A stretch of 64,000 nt of DNA from Ascaphus truei (GCA_036426205.1 CM071570.1:72852838-72916837); one strand, 5' to 3'; shown: positions 1 through 12,318, numbered from the stretch's first letter. Notes: generated by a model from the sequence alone, not told the origin. Numbers and translations are program-made.

Positions 1-1163
1 TACTTAAATGGCTTTCACACCTTGGCAACCTCTGAGGCTTCCATGTCCGGCACCCGAGCAGACTTGATGGCACCAAGCTTAGTAGCCACATGGTCTCTAG
101 GAACCGTGGACCTGAAAGTCCCCAGCTCATATACCGTGCACAAGCATTATACACTTTAAACATACCTGTTAAATAAAATATGCTTTACACTATTTTACTT
201 ACTAAGTCTTTTGGTTATGAGAGAGAGAATGAGAATCTGTACTTTTATTCCCACTAGCCATATCCCTCCCACACTGCAAACCTGACTTAACCTTTTAAAA
301 TCCTCACAGCCTTATGTATAGCTGGAGCACCCCCAGAACCCTTATACCAGGTTGTGGGTGATCAGGGCATTAACTGGGCGTCCCCCCTTATACTAGGGAC
401 CCCTTTACCGTCTCATGGATACCACACATCCCTATGCCCCATTTACCTTTCTGGTCTGTGTTGAAGCAGGGAATCCTAGCAGTGAGTCGCGCAAGCGTTT
501 TCAAGACAGGATTTTGCCTTGTGCCTATATGTATCCAGGATTCCGACCTGATTCCCGGGTACTTTTTTGGGGGATCCAGCAACTCCGGACCCCGACTACC
601 TAGGCACAATCTGATAAGACTTTCTCCGCAAAACCCACCCTGAAACTCCTAGCCTAGCAATCTCTGCTTGCTGGCACACCTGGGAAGGCAAAACACAGAA
701 CATTCTTTGTCGCATAATTTTACACAATGCATTTACAAACACTGGGCTCAAGAGCGGACACTCCCGAACCCCAATACATGGATCAGGGGTAACCAAGTGG
801 GCTTAACCTTTATTGTGAGCTTGGTTACCCCCTCACCGTCGCACAAAGCACTTAGCGATAACAATGGACTAGAGTCACTAAAAAAGTGGAATCACAGCCA
901 CCATTTTTTATAATTCATGTCATTTTAATTAAGAATGATATATTTATAATTGGGTTGCGATATTCAGTCTTATGCATAGCTGAAAATTTCATTAAGTCCA
1001 CATTAAATTACATTTTCAATATAAATGAGCGTTAACTCTTGTTTGCATTAATCAGCGCTAACGAATTAACATTTTTGTGTGTGTGTGGGGGGCGGGGTGG
1101 GGCGGGTAGTAAAATACTTTGTTCTAACATTAGGATTATGCAATAGGGTTTTGTAAGAAATCC
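1..1163. other. Non-coding, no recognised feature
   Basis: AT-rich sequence with short frames only. There is a G-rich tract at about 1087-1107. Confidence 0.6.
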
Positions 1164-1440
1164 TAAGGCTGAGTCCATAGAGACTCCAGCCGCGCGGAGG
1201 CTGAGGGAAAGCGGGTGCTTTCCCTGGCCTTACTACGCGCGCCGTCTGGGGACGGGCCAGTGATGTCACGGAGCTGGTTCACCCTCATTGGGCGAACCGC
1301 TCATGTGACAGGCCCTCAGCGCGCAAACTAAAACGTGCGCGAGCCCCTGCTAAACCCGCTCTCATTGCGGCTGCAGGGGCTCACTGGCAAGCGTCAGCGC
1401 GGGCCAGCGGCTAAGCGCTGACCATGCCCGCGGCCTAAGG
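1164..1440 (-). mobile_element. CpG-rich MITE-like element, copy 1
   Basis: Shares long blocks with the copy at 1952-2299 in opposite orientation: the 'gggaaagcgg.gctttccctggcctta' block, the 'tggttcaccctcattgggcg' block and the 'ctcattgcggctgcaggggt' block. Its ends (aaggctgagtccatag and gcggcctaaggc) are decayed relatives of the terminal repeats of copy 2. No transposase is present, so it would be non-autonomous. Confidence 0.6.
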
Positions 1441-1951
1441 CAGAAAATGTCTTGACTGTTTGGCTACCAAATTTTTGCAAAGGGACGCCTTCATGCACCA
1501 AAGGGGTTACCATACAGCACGACCCCCTACAAGTATAACACAATAATCATAACCATGTATACAGTATATGCAAGTATTAGACCTTTAGTAGCCCAAGTGG
1601 CCAGCTGGTTATGAATTCACCATGTCTAGCTGGCTACTTGGGTCTATATATTAATAAGTTAAACATTGTTAATATTATGTATTGTTTTTTTATATCCATT
1701 CTAGGTTAGCTAGTCTTATCTTGCCTATGTCTATAGTGGCCGTTGTATACAAAGAACACAAGCAAGTATTCCAATTAGTGTTGAAAAGGGATTTAATATA
1801 GTCTATTTTATATAAGTGCAAAAATGATAAATAAGTGCAACAGATTTAATATTGTGACTTCACACTTAATAGTGATGTGAAATAACTATCCGTGATAAAC
1901 ACAAAACGTTGTGTGTGTTCGTGTGTAAAATTGCAGCTCACTATACGCTTA

Positions 1952-2299
1952 AGGCCTGGGACATAGTGCTGTGAGCAAAACTGAGCCGTGCTGAGGCGCG
2001 CTCACACTCGGCACTGAACCCCTGCAGCCGCAATGAGAGCGGCTTTAGCAGGGACTCGCGCACGCGTCCGCACGCTTGGGGAAGCATGTGTCTCAAGAAG
2101 TTTTCAAATTTGGCGCTCACCAGAGAGCAGGGCCGGTCACGTGAGCGGTTCGCCCAATGAGGGTGAACCAGTTCCGTGACGTCACTGGCCCGCCCCCGAC
2201 ACGCCCACGGACGGCGCGCTGTGTAAGGCCAGGGAAAGCACCGCTTTCCCTGAGCCTCAGCGTGCCTCCGCACTGATTAAATCACTATGTCCCAGGCCT
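1952..2299 (+). mobile_element. CpG-rich MITE-like element, copy 2, with clear terminal inverted repeats
   Basis: Starts aggcctgggacatagtg and ends with its complement cactatgtcccaggcct: a 17-bp terminal inverted repeat around 348 bp of CpG-rich DNA. A shorter inverted relative lies at 1164-1440. No convincing target-site duplication is visible, so the superfamily is open. Reading frames through it are by-products of its GC content. Confidence 0.7.
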
Positions 2300-2340
2300 A
2301 AAAGAACTGTTTCCGTCATTCTTCTCAAAGTAGTAATCGT

Positions 2341-2545
2341 CAACCATAGGGGAGCACAGTAATTCAGGACCGGAAAGAAACACGGTGTAGTATATCTATC
2401 CGATATGTGGTGTGCGTGTGTATAGGGCTGAACATTCTCTCACACACACACTCACACACCACATATCGGATAGATATACTGTACTGCACCATGTTGTGTA
2501 TTTCCTTTCTTTCCGCTCATGAATTACTGCGCTCTCCTATGGTTG
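2341..2545. repeat. Foldback (long inverted repeat) element
   Basis: Two arms of about 90-100 bp, from caaccatagg at 2341 and ending cctatggttg at 2545. They share taattca, cggaaagaaa and the block tatctatccgatatgtggtg in opposite orientation, around a short gt/ca-rich loop at about 2432-2441. It carries no coding sequence. It could be a MITE or part of a larger foldback transposon. Confidence 0.7.
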
Positions 2546-3199
2546 AATATTGGATACATAGGCAAGGTCGGTCTAATGTTGGCCTGGGGTACGTGATCAA
2601 AATTGGCGCCATTTTGTTGGCGGTAGCCCAATATCGGCAGGTATCAGACTTTAGTGAGTACCATGTGAATAAGTAATTGGCTATGAATTTCTCATTTGCA
2701 TACACTGCCGTTCAAAATAAGGATAACTTATCGTCGTCGTTAAAAGCCCTTTATCGCTTCTTTAACCCTTGTGATGAAAATAATTATTAAAAGCTTTGAA
2801 ACACTGATGTGTATTTTTTGTTATGAACAGCAGTTGTATTTTTAAAGTAAGCTAGACTGCCCCTGGCCTGCCCTTGTTTGAGCAGTATAGCAACGTTTTT
2901 GCATCCATTTTATTAAAAAAAAAATATAAACACAGACTTTACCAGCAAAAAAAATAAATAACGACATCCAGAACCCCTATGTATAATTCATTGCAGTTTC
3001 TGCTTTTTAAGGCGGTTAATTTGAAATCCTTCCAGAAAGTGTTTGCGACGAGCACTGCAAATGACAGCACTTCTTTAACTATTCAGCATTCTGATTTCAT
3101 TATTGTATTACTCAGAACAAAAAAGTGATACACAGCACTCACTTTAACAGCAGAAATAATGCAAGGTGCATAGGACTAAAGAGGACCCAATTACTCTAA

Positions 3200-3945
3200 T
3201 AATAATACATATAAACAAAAATAGTCCAGCACTCACTGTCGGTAGAAAAATAGAACAATTGAACGGGATAATGCCAAAAAGTGTAATTTAATGCGTAACA
3301 CAAACAACCAATACCAGAACTGCATAGCCTACATCAAAAATGATATAAAGCTATAATCAATGAAAATAGGCAAAATAGGAAAAATAAGGAGAGGGTGGGG
3401 GGAGGGGGTGGGTGATAGGGTAGGTGCACAGAGAAACAACAAGGGACAAGACAACATACAGGTGGGTACAGTAATGGGGAAGTAGCAGGGGGCAACGTTT
3501 TGGGGGGACACCCCTTCGTCAGGCCCGTTCCCCCTCTCTCCAATGGAGCAGAGGGGTACTTCCCTGTCCCCTAGACCCACAACAACAGCGTCAAGTCCCA
3601 ATAAAAGACTAGAACAACCCCCACACAAAAAGTAAATAAAGGCACAAATGAACAACCAAACAACTTGGTATAATAGCAAACAAGAGAAAAACCCAAGGAG
3701 GAGCAGGATAAATGATATGAGGCAAGAAATGCAAACCACAGAATCTGTATGAAACACAGCAGTCCTGCTTCTGTCAGATGCTAGGGGCGTCTGTGAGGAA
3801 CTGCCTATGCCAGAGCTGTAATAAAGGTGGGGTGGCGTCACGAAACGTTGCCCCCCTGCTACTTCCCCATTACTGTACCCACTGCTCCTCCTTGGGTTTT
3901 TCTCTTGTTTGCTATTATACCAAGTCATTTTTGATGTAGGGTACA
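3200..3945. mobile_element. Complex inverted-repeat element with hammerhead-like core (Penelope-like remnant?)
   Basis: Several blocks recur in opposite orientation. gtgggtacagtaatggggaa at about 3464 returns as its complement at 3861-3880. The ttggtataatagcaaacaag block at about 3663 returns near 3904-3924. ctacatcaaaaatga at about 3331 returns near 3929-3943. The centre at 3496-3522 reads, on the minus strand, CTGACGAAGGGG then CCCCCCAAAACG, close to the hammerhead core CUGANGA...GAAAC. Penelope-like retroelements are known to carry hammerhead motifs in terminal repeats. Assignment to that group is inference. The 205-codon frame across it is not a gene. Confidence 0.55.
3496..3522 (-). ncRNA. 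Degenerate hammerhead-ribozyme-like module A
   Basis: Minus strand: CTGACGA, a G-rich/C-rich stem of four to five pairs, then CAAAACG in place of CGAAACG. The GAAA box is changed, so activity is doubtful. Confidence 0.5.
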
Positions 3946-5326
3946 AACGACTACACGAAACAAGCTTGTGCTTCTGGTTCCTAACAGGTTAAAAGAAAAG
4001 AACGGATGTAGGTGGCATAAAAGCTTTTTTTTAAACTAACATCAATGAAACCCGTTTTCCTTTATTTATATAACTAGTGTAGTGCATATTGTACCTTGAG
4101 TATATTGCCTTTGACTTTCCTGAGTATTCCTGTCATGGTATAAATAAAACAAAACCTTTGCAGAGTCTCTGCAGACGTGCAGGCTCAGCCAATCGTGAAT
4201 AAGGCTTATAATTGCTATTCCGTATGACTCCTGTCAGCCAGTTCATCCAGAACATTTTTCAATTTTCTCTGGAGAAATTGAAGCCTAGATGAACAACAAA
4301 TGTGTCATGTATGGACAATATGAACATTATCGCGCTAATGTGCTGCTTACGATGCACATGCTGGTAGGAGTCACTCATCATCGGTGGGAACTGGAGATTT
4401 TCCTAAACAGCACATAAATGTGCAGGGTTCAACCTCCGTGACCTGAGGAAGAGCGTAATGAGAAACACCACAGCACCTATTGTGGTATCTGATCACCTGA
4501 TATAACTTAATGTCTGTTGTCAGATGGCCATTTCTCTGCTGGAGCATCACGGCGAAGCTCTTCTGTGTAAGGTGTTTCAGGCGATTCCAGTAGTGAAGGT
4601 TTGCAACGAGCTAAGAGGACAACTAAAGGATTGTGAAAAAACAATCGACGTATTCGTTTACTAACACACTATTTCAAATACTCTGCGACTAATCGCAATC
4701 TACGAGCACCTCACATCTGGTGCCCTGATGCATCGTCTATCTTTAAGACATGCTTTGTATAGTAATCTTTAAAACAGCAGAGCTATCTAAATGGCCATGC
4801 CATATGAGTGCCTGCCCTTGTTGTGATGAATGACAGGGTGCTTGTGCCATGGCCTAAAATGTTCTGTACACGCTATAAGCAAATGGCAAATACCTTTGGT
4901 CATTGGTGAAGGCATGCATCACTCTACATACATTGTCCATGGAGATTTATTAAACGACCAGTTCATGTTTCAAATCCTCTTTTTTTTTCTTTTGAGATGA
5001 ATACGCTGAAATATCTGGGGGTGCTGGGTGGTAGTACACACATTCAGCCATGTGGGGCAGTGTGAGAAATCGTTTGCGAACGTCTCATGTTTTCCAGTTG
5101 AGCGGCACGGACGAATATTGCTGTATATTTTATAACCACGGGTTGTCTGCCTTTCATGGTGCGTGAGAGCCCATTACCTTGACTATTGACGAAGTATCGA
5201 AAGGTTTTCAAATATCACAATACCATCTTGTTCTTCAGTAATGCAAAAAATCAGTTGATTTTTGATTAGGCTAAAAACAAAGATATTTATGTTTACAGGA
5301 AAGCTCGAGGATTTGTAATGGTTGCA
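3946..5326. other. Non-coding, no recognised feature
   Basis: Unique-looking DNA without exons or transposon ends that I can support. Confidence 0.6.
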
Positions 5327-5810
5327 TTAAAGAGACAATCCAAGCAGCTTAAAAAAAAATTGTTAAAAGTTTTGTTTTCATATATGCAGCCTTTGATTAC
5401 CTTTTATTGAAAACGAATAACCTAATTCGTTCTCCCGTGATCGATCAGCAAAATCCTCCTTCCCTGGGTTCACTAAATGGCTGCCTTTCAGTTTCAAATC
5501 AATCCTTCAGTCAGTGTAACTCAGGTAGTATTATCTATTGTTACAGTTTGCCGCTCAAACTGCTGGGAATATTGGCAACAAATGATCACAAACAGGAAAG
5601 TGTTGCAAATATCTTGCACTGCTGAGGAGGTGTGCTAAAACATGCTATAGAAATCAAAGGATGCTCAGTATATTAAAACTCATTACAAATGGCATTGAGT
5701 TGAATAAAAAAAAAAAAGTGTATTCCGTATTATCTAATACTACAGAAAAGATTTATTTAAAAAATATAAACACACACATATATAGGATATTGTTATGATT
5801 GCTCCTTTAA
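5327..5810 (+). mobile_element. T2-like MITE, most complete copy
   Basis: Starts ttaaagagacaatcc and ends gattgctcctttaa, i.e. terminal inverted repeats of the form TTAAAGRRRCAATC. The TTAAAGGRR terminus resembles the T2-type MITEs described from Xenopus (family knowledge; not searched). The interior holds 'gggttcactaaatggctgcc', which recurs inverted at 13660-13852 and in variant form at 11771-12146. The 72-codon frame inside it is not a gene. Confidence 0.65.
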
Positions 5811-7565
5811 GGAGCATCATGCAATCAGGGTTTTAGTAGCTTGATTCAGGTTGAGCGTGAAGAATCCTACTTGCAAGGAAAGGGCTGCAATAACAGATGG
5901 AAACGTTGATGTCTATTGCCTTATACAGACAATACTGGAAAGTTCAGCAAGCAAAATATTTATTTTTGACCTTAATGGGCAGCTCGCTTGTCTGCATCTA
6001 TTAACGTGCACAGTTAGTGCTTCTGTAGACAGAAATAATTGAAGGAAGATTAAAGTTACTCATCAGCAACCATTAATGTGTCTGCAGTGCATTCTTTGAA
6101 ATGTGTCCGGAACATCATTGCAATTTTAGGTTACTTGTCCGTTTTAGTCAATAGGGACTTTGCAGAATGCTGGCAAATTTAATTGGGTTTATCAACTCTG
6201 GTTTTTTGTTTTTTTTTTGGTTTTTTTAAAGGATTTTGACAGTAAAATGGATTTTTTTTTTTATGTGCCAAGGACAAAAGGAACAACAGAAAAGAGATAT
6301 TGTAATGAAGAAGAATCAGGAAAATGAGCAACACGAAACAAAATTGGTAATAGGAAGCTGACACATTTTTACACAATTTGTAGGGTTTTGTCAGACTAAT
6401 GAAAACTGTTTTTTTTTTTGTGGTGGTGGTGGGTAAAAACGGGACAAGAACACGCACGTTCATTGTACAGGGAACAATAAACACAGAAAACATGTGAGTG
6501 TACATACAAGTCTCACACGGGATCTCCCAACCCTTTTCCACTGTGAAATATCCCCCAGAGTTCAACCTGCTCATATTCAGATTATAGACCGCGACGTGTC
6601 CATTTTTTTTCCTCTTTGAGACGTGAATGGCCTGAGATACGCATACAGTTATTTTCAGTGCCTTTGCTGTTTAGTAGGTTATGCAAGGTTGCTGAATTAT
6701 ACAATCGCAATATTTGAATGTAAGGAACACCTTCTGTTCAATCATTTTAAAGTGAGATTTTCTTTGTTTTTAAATGTTGCGTTTACAAATCCTTAACTTT
6801 TCAGCAAATAAAAACGTCACTGTTTGCAAGCAGTCGCTAACACTTGTCAGCGGTACAGCATTTGCTTTAGGAAGCGAGCCTTTTAATACTCCTATCCTAT
6901 CCGTATTGTTATATGAGCCAGTGGAATGCAAATATTCTGTCGTACGGATATATTGAGCCGACGTGTTAAAGTGAATGGTCCCTGATAATATTGCTGCATG
7001 GCCTGACGCTCGCACCATAGAGTTGGGTCTCCTGGTGATGGTCACTCAGACACTTGACGTTTCCGTAGCACTGTGACAAACCCTGCGTGCTGCTCTGAAT
7101 GTCCATGCCCAGAATGGATACACCATACAATCACAGGTGTAATTACACTTAGAACCAAGGTAAACTAGTGGTACCGATATGTTCAATAGGTGAAGTCGGA
7201 CTGATTATTTAAAGAAATCTTTACATACGTACTGTACCTGTCTGTTTCTAAAGGGGGGGGGGGGGTTATGTTGTTTGAGCCATCTGTAGGATCAGGGTTG
7301 CCCAAAACATTTGCTCTTGCTTTTTGGCCTTGACTTTATTATAATTTCAGTCTGGGACACATGGCACGTTTTTAATAGTGTGCGGGGGGGGGGGAGGGGT
7401 CATATCAAACTGGATAATCTAACAGTGTTACGTAGGTGAGTGCTTTTATTTCCTAGCAAATGACATGGCATGCCCTGGTTAATCTTATACAGCTGATCTA
7501 TTTAAAGCGTCAGTCCTACGAAAATGTATTTAAAAAAAATTTTAAATAATTTTTAAAAATGTGTT
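5811..7565. other. Non-coding, no recognised feature
   Basis: Contains a 13-G run at 7253-7265 and a G-rich run at about 7384-7398. Small frames at 6179-6574 and 6770-7045 lack coding character. Confidence 0.6.
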
Positions 7566-7569
7566 TTAA

Positions 7570-7850
7570 CAGGATTGGAACTGCGCTACAGCTCAAACCC
7601 GGGTCCCGGGATACCTCCCGGGGGGGTTACCAGCATTATTTACTGTTTTCTCCAGGGGAGTTGGAGTTGTCCAATGTGACGCTGCAATGAATGACGTTGC
7701 GACTTCCTATTGACTCGCAATATTTTAGCAGCCATTTTGTTCACTCTTGAGGAGCAGAGATACCTTTAAGTTCCCTCTCGGGAATTGGGGGGTTCTCGGA
7801 ACTGAAAATAGCGCGGTTCAAATCCAGAGGGCCCCTTGGTTCCAACCCTG
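7570..7850. mobile_element. TTAA-flanked MITE (piggyBac-like)
   Basis: Bounded on both sides by TTAA (7566-7569 and 7851-7854). The ends are caggattggaac and gttccaaccctg, giving inverted repeats of about 12 bp with one mismatch. It is 281 bp and has no transposase. The TTAA duplication is typical of piggyBac-type transposition; the class is inferred from that. Confidence 0.65.
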
Positions 7851-7857
7851 TTAAAAA

Positions 7858-9008
7858 TAATCAGAACTGGGGGGTTTTTTTTGGTTTGTTTTTAAAGAAC
7901 AGGCTGGATTGCAGCTTTCCCATCTTCAGTGTCGGTGGGTTTGTCCTTTCTACATTGCAGAGTCTATCGTTCGAAGGCTACAGCTACTTGATATTGTTCT
8001 GTTATTGTCAGATGCTAGAGTTGCATTACTGCTCAAAATGTAACCTCCCTAATCATATATCTGGTTTGTAATATACTAGGGCTCCCTTAGCCTATTTAAC
8101 GTGAGGTTAACCTAAGTTAATGTACATTAATCATAACACAGTATTCACCAAAGCAAATAACATGATATTAACCATGTTTTTCTTCCGCCAAAAAGCACGC
8201 TGTTATGTTTAATGGCTGTTAATTGCTGTTCTAAATGATATACAAATATATTCATCCCCTATTCACTTGGCTCTGTTAATGTTAGCACTGGAAAATATCC
8301 AAAACTGACGTTTTACCCATGAAGACACTCAAACAGGGATTTTGGCGCAGAAGAGAGCGCATTTGAGAGATCATTCAGCTTTGGTTTAGATGGTCTCTAC
8401 TTTACTCTCCTCCAAAAGCCAGAATTTACTGTCTGGAAGGGAGTAACGCCAAAACATAAATATTAGAAAATAATGCAGCTTTATTCCTAAATAATGTGAC
8501 TTTAACCCTATTCGAATTAGCTCAGTTACGATCATTGTTTTTGCATATGATTACTTTCTGAATAAGGCATTATTAATGGGGAAATATTTGCCTCGATTTA
8601 AAAGTGCAATCCCACATAGTTGCGTAGTTTAATTTCTTATGGGCCTCTGCATGGGGAAGTGTTTGTCAATTAAGTGTTTTCTTTACTCTTATCTCACCCA
8701 GTCCTTATCAGAGAACCAATATAGGGAGGTGGGATCTGTACAAGCACTTGCTGAACACACAGTGACATCACATGAAAGGGAGTTGCCAGAGGAAACCACA
8801 CCCCTGCCAAGTATAACAATAAATTAAAAGTAGTATAAACAAATAACAGTCAGCACCACCAAAGGCGAAAAAGAAAACTATAAAAAATAAAAAATGAACT
8901 AGGTGCGGGTAACACCCCTGTAAACCCTGGATATAAGCACAGAATATAATATAGGTAACCTGCACTCATCCAAGAAAACTATGACCAATCGTTCCCTTCA
9001 ATGAATAC
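7858..9008. other. Non-coding, no recognised feature
   Basis: The right part (8830-9008) may belong to the inverted-repeat element that follows. Confidence 0.5.
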
Positions 9009-9522
9009 ATTTTATATTAGTAGAAAAATGCATATGAAGTGAAAAAACTACTATCATGATGAAAACAAACAGGGTAACATACCAGTCTCCAGAGCTGAAA
9101 CTTTCTAGGCATTTAAAAAAAAATGCGCACGTGTGTAGAGGAGAGAAGCAGCATATAGAAATATGCTATAACATAGAAATATCTAACAAGGATTACTCAA
9201 TAAATGGGCTATACATCACACAATGTCCATTAGTACGCAAAAAAAAAAAAAGTGCTAAAAAGTTCAAAAAGCAGCAGTCATGAAGAAGGGGGGAGGGAAT
9301 GTTTCAGGATCCAACATCCTTTCTTCTGGCCCATTCCCACATGTAAAACGCAGAACTTCCCTTACGATGTGTCCCTCCTCAGCAATCTCAAATCAAAATA
9401 GTGACATCTGGATCTCTCCTTCACGGTGAACAGTGTTTTTTTTAAATGCCTATAAAGTTTGTTCTATTATGATGGTAGTGTTTTTTTTTTTACTTCATGT
9501 GCATTTTTCTAGTAATATAACA
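9009..9522. mobile_element. Inverted-repeat element with hammerhead-like centre
   Basis: Arms at about 9009-9070 and 9460-9522 are near-complementary; tagtagaaaaatgcatatga pairs with the region acttcatgtgcatttttcta. The centre at 9301-9329 is a hammerhead-like module. The architecture matches 3200-3945 and 43722-43904. Confidence 0.6.
9301..9329 (-). ncRNA. Degenerate hammerhead-ribozyme-like module B
   Basis: Minus strand reads CCAGAAGAAAGGAT, loop, ATCCTGAAAC. The stem pairs AGGAT with ATCCT and the GAAAC box is intact; the CUGANGA box is altered to CAGAAGA. Confidence 0.5.
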
Positions 9523-11480
9523 TGTATTAATTGAAGATTAAGCAAAGAACATGGAACCCATTGCAAAGACATAACAAACCCATGGAACGGTCTTCAGCAC
9601 CACTTGAATAAATGCATTCCCTATTACAAATTTACCTTATAAAAGTTTTTCTTTCTTTTTTTTCTAAATAGCTGTTCTTTTATGTCACTCTTTCAGATTC
9701 AGATCAGAGTCTCCTGAACAAATTCACATACAAATATTTATTTCCATCCTTTATCTCATCTAAGATTTTTTTTATGTTATGATTTCCTATGCAAAGTATC
9801 AACACCCTCTCCTTGCTTTTGGTGATCCAGTTGATGGTGAAGCCATTTGACTTTCTCAATTAAACCAAGTGAGACATAGTAGGTCCCAGAAGATTCAATT
9901 AACTTGCCATTTCTCTTTCCAAAGGACCAAAAGCCGATTAGGAGATTTCTTGAAATATGTATACTTTACCGTCATTATGAATGGAATTAACATTGTGACA
10001 ACACACAGAGGGCTGCATTGCTTAGTAACGTGCAGCCTTTTCCCCACACATGCATCCCTTGATGATCACCTTGCCTGCAGAACAAGCTGGATAATTACAT
10101 AACATGACTATCGGCAGCACTGATCACATGGGGCACTTGCATTGTTACACTGCTCTCAGTAGAAAAGAGGTTGTTTGGGGATTTGTATTCAACAGGAAGG
10201 CATACAACAAAAACATGCCGTATCTCTCTAAGAAACAAGTATGACTCCCGGTTTGCTTGACCTGCTAATTTCAGTTTAATGTCAATTTTCCTAACGGACA
10301 ATAAACTGAGATTGTGTTTTATCACTGGACCAACGTGTCTCATAGACACAGCTGTAAACAACCTTTCAAGATTGTCCCCAGTGTTCCTGTTCACTGAAGA
10401 GACATCCGAGGTCTTGCGTTGGTCCATTTAAATATATTATAAGTACAAGTAACCTACTATTTTAAGGGTTTAATAAGGCTACTAGAGCTTTGCAAGAACA
10501 CTTGCTCACATTGCTCTCTGTATGAACCATAATTGATTATTGGACTTTCGACATGTATCGCTCTGCCATTTCTGTTGGTTTTGTGTTTTGATTTGTAAGC
10601 TGACATTTGCGGCACAGCTATCTTGCTACAGTACGTGTGGTCGAGATGTAGTCATTCGATTTGCGATCCTGAGGATTTCAGACAGTGAGCACGCACAGTT
10701 AGTCTTTCTCGATAGATAATGTAACTTATGCCTTGGGTGGCTTTTCAGGCAGAAAGATTTAAATGGAACTTGAGAGAGTAATTGATTGCTGGTAACATTT
10801 GCAGTGTCTATTTTTTGCGTGCTGGGGAGGGACGTTTAACGGGTGGGGGGGGGGGAGAAATATTAAAGCGTTTCATCTGTTGTGTCCTTGGTTTTAGTAG
10901 GTGCTTTTTTTTTTTTTCAAACTTCTCTCACTAACAAAAAAAAAATCATCTTAAGAAGCTCATTATTGTTAATGATAGAACACGCAAGGAGGACTCGCGC
11001 TAAGTGGAGTGTATACTGCCAGGGGTGCTCACAAGTCATGAAGGGTTTTCCAGGGTGTATACTACAGAAAAAGTAACTGCAGCACTCTCCCTGTCTCAAG
11101 ATGATAACAGTCCAGATTTTAGGACCTAAAACATCGATCTTTGATTAAATGACTCTGTGCAGGAAGACCATGAGAGTGCTGCATTGACTTTTTCTTCGTT
11201 GTTCATTTCCAGAATTTGTTTATTACCTACCGTATTGGTGTATTCTCAAATCTTAATGAAAGGTATAGAGAGGTCAGGGTCTGTTTCACTTTCATCTCTC
11301 TCCCCCTCTCCCCTGTCCAGCTCTGGCATTTTTTTGTTATCTTTTTCCTCTTCTTTTTCTTTTATGGCATCAAAAATCCCCCAAACTTTTCTTCGAGGTA
11401 ACGCGTGAGTATTTGTTATAACCGATACAGGCATATTACATTTCACATTGTAGCGGCTAGTCATTTTATCCTGACTCCTT
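9523..11480. other. Non-coding, no recognised feature
   Basis: Short frames only. There are poly-G at about 10846 and poly-T at about 10906. Confidence 0.6.
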
Positions 11481-11585
11481 TTAAAGGAGCAATCCATGCA
11501 ATATCCTACATGTGTGTTTTGTTTTTTGTTTTTAAATGAATCAGTTCTGTAGTATTGAATAATACTTGGTGCATTTTTTTTATTT
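11481..11585 (-). mobile_element. T2-like MITE fragment
   Basis: Begins ttaaaggagcaatcc and matches, in reverse orientation, the right end of the copy at 5327-5810, including atatcctacatgtgtg and ctgtagtattgaataatac. It breaks off in a T/A-rich run just before the hAT MITE at 11604. Confidence 0.55.
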
Positions 11586-11603
11586 TATTATTATTACTAT
11601 TAT

Positions 11604-11738
11604 CAGTGTTCGACAAACCTATACATTTGCTCGCCCCGGGCGAGTGGATTTAACCCCCGGGCGAGTAAATATTGGCCCAAGCAGCACACGTTTGGTACTA
11701 GGTGGCGAGTAGATTTTTTGGTGATTTGTCAACCACTG
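11604..11738. mobile_element. hAT-type MITE with perfect 8-bp target-site duplication
   Basis: Starts cagtgttcgacaaacc and ends gatttgtcaaccactg. The 8 bp on each side are identical (actattat at 11596-11603 and 11739-11746). Length is 135 bp, with internal gcgagta blocks in both orientations. An 8-bp duplication with CAG...CTG ends is the hAT signature. Confidence 0.85.
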
Positions 11739-11770
11739 ACTATTATTATTCTTCATCTCTTAATGCCGTT

Positions 11771-12146
11771 TTAAAGCAGCTGTTCAAGCTGCCGTTTAAA
11801 AAAATCGATTGTTGAAGATTCGGCTCGAGGGTTCACTAAATGGATGTCAGTGTAGCAGAAGAGGACCAAAGATGCAAAGTTCTATGGGGAAGATCATGTG
11901 ACAGGCAGTCATTAGATACAATTGGTGCACTGCTAGAGAGAGGGTAGGGCTCAAAAAGGGTTGTGCCAGAGCCTGTTTCAGAAGAGGAAGGGGATGTGAC
12001 TTTGTAAATGGTTGCTATAGAAACAAAAAAATGCTTGTTACATTATAATACATTTAAAAAACTTTAAAAATATATTTTTTTAATTGCTACAACTGATTTA
12101 TTTAAAAAAAAACACATGTGGGATATTGCTTGAACTGCAGCTTTAA
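11771..12146 (+). mobile_element. T2-like MITE, divergent copy
   Basis: Starts ttaaagcagctgttcaagc and ends gcttgaactgcagctttaa, a good terminal inverted repeat. The interior has gggttcactaaatgg and the right part matches 5327-5810 (gatttatttaaaa, cacatgtgggatattg). Confidence 0.65.
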
Positions 12147-12283
12147 TAAAGGTAAGTGAAAAAATTGGTAGAACAGCACAGTCCAAAAACGTAAGCACCG
12201 ATCAACTCATCAGGTAGAGAAAAATAAAAAAAGTTTATTAATTACATATTAAAAAACATGAAAACAGAACAGGACAATTCTCC

Positions 12284-12318
12284 CACGCGTTTCAGGCTCT
12301 GCAGCCCTGTCATCTTGG
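12284..12318 (-). ncRNA. Degenerate hammerhead-ribozyme-like module C
   Basis: Minus strand reads AAGATGACAGGGCT, loop, AGCCTGAAACGCGTGG. The stem pairs AGGGCT with AGCCT and the GAAAC box is intact. A tttattaattac block lies upstream in the strand shown, as at other modules here. Confidence 0.5.

Noticed and set aside
1941..2273. 110-codon minus-strand frame
   Set aside because: Lies entirely within the CpG-rich MITE at 1952-2299.
3329..3946. 205-codon minus-strand frame with hydrophobic stretches
   Set aside because: It runs through the inverted-repeat element at 3200-3945. Its composition reflects G-rich DNA and no domain is visible.
6179..6574. 131-codon frame with Phe/Leu-rich segments
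   Set aside because: Driven by A/T runs; no domain and no splice support.
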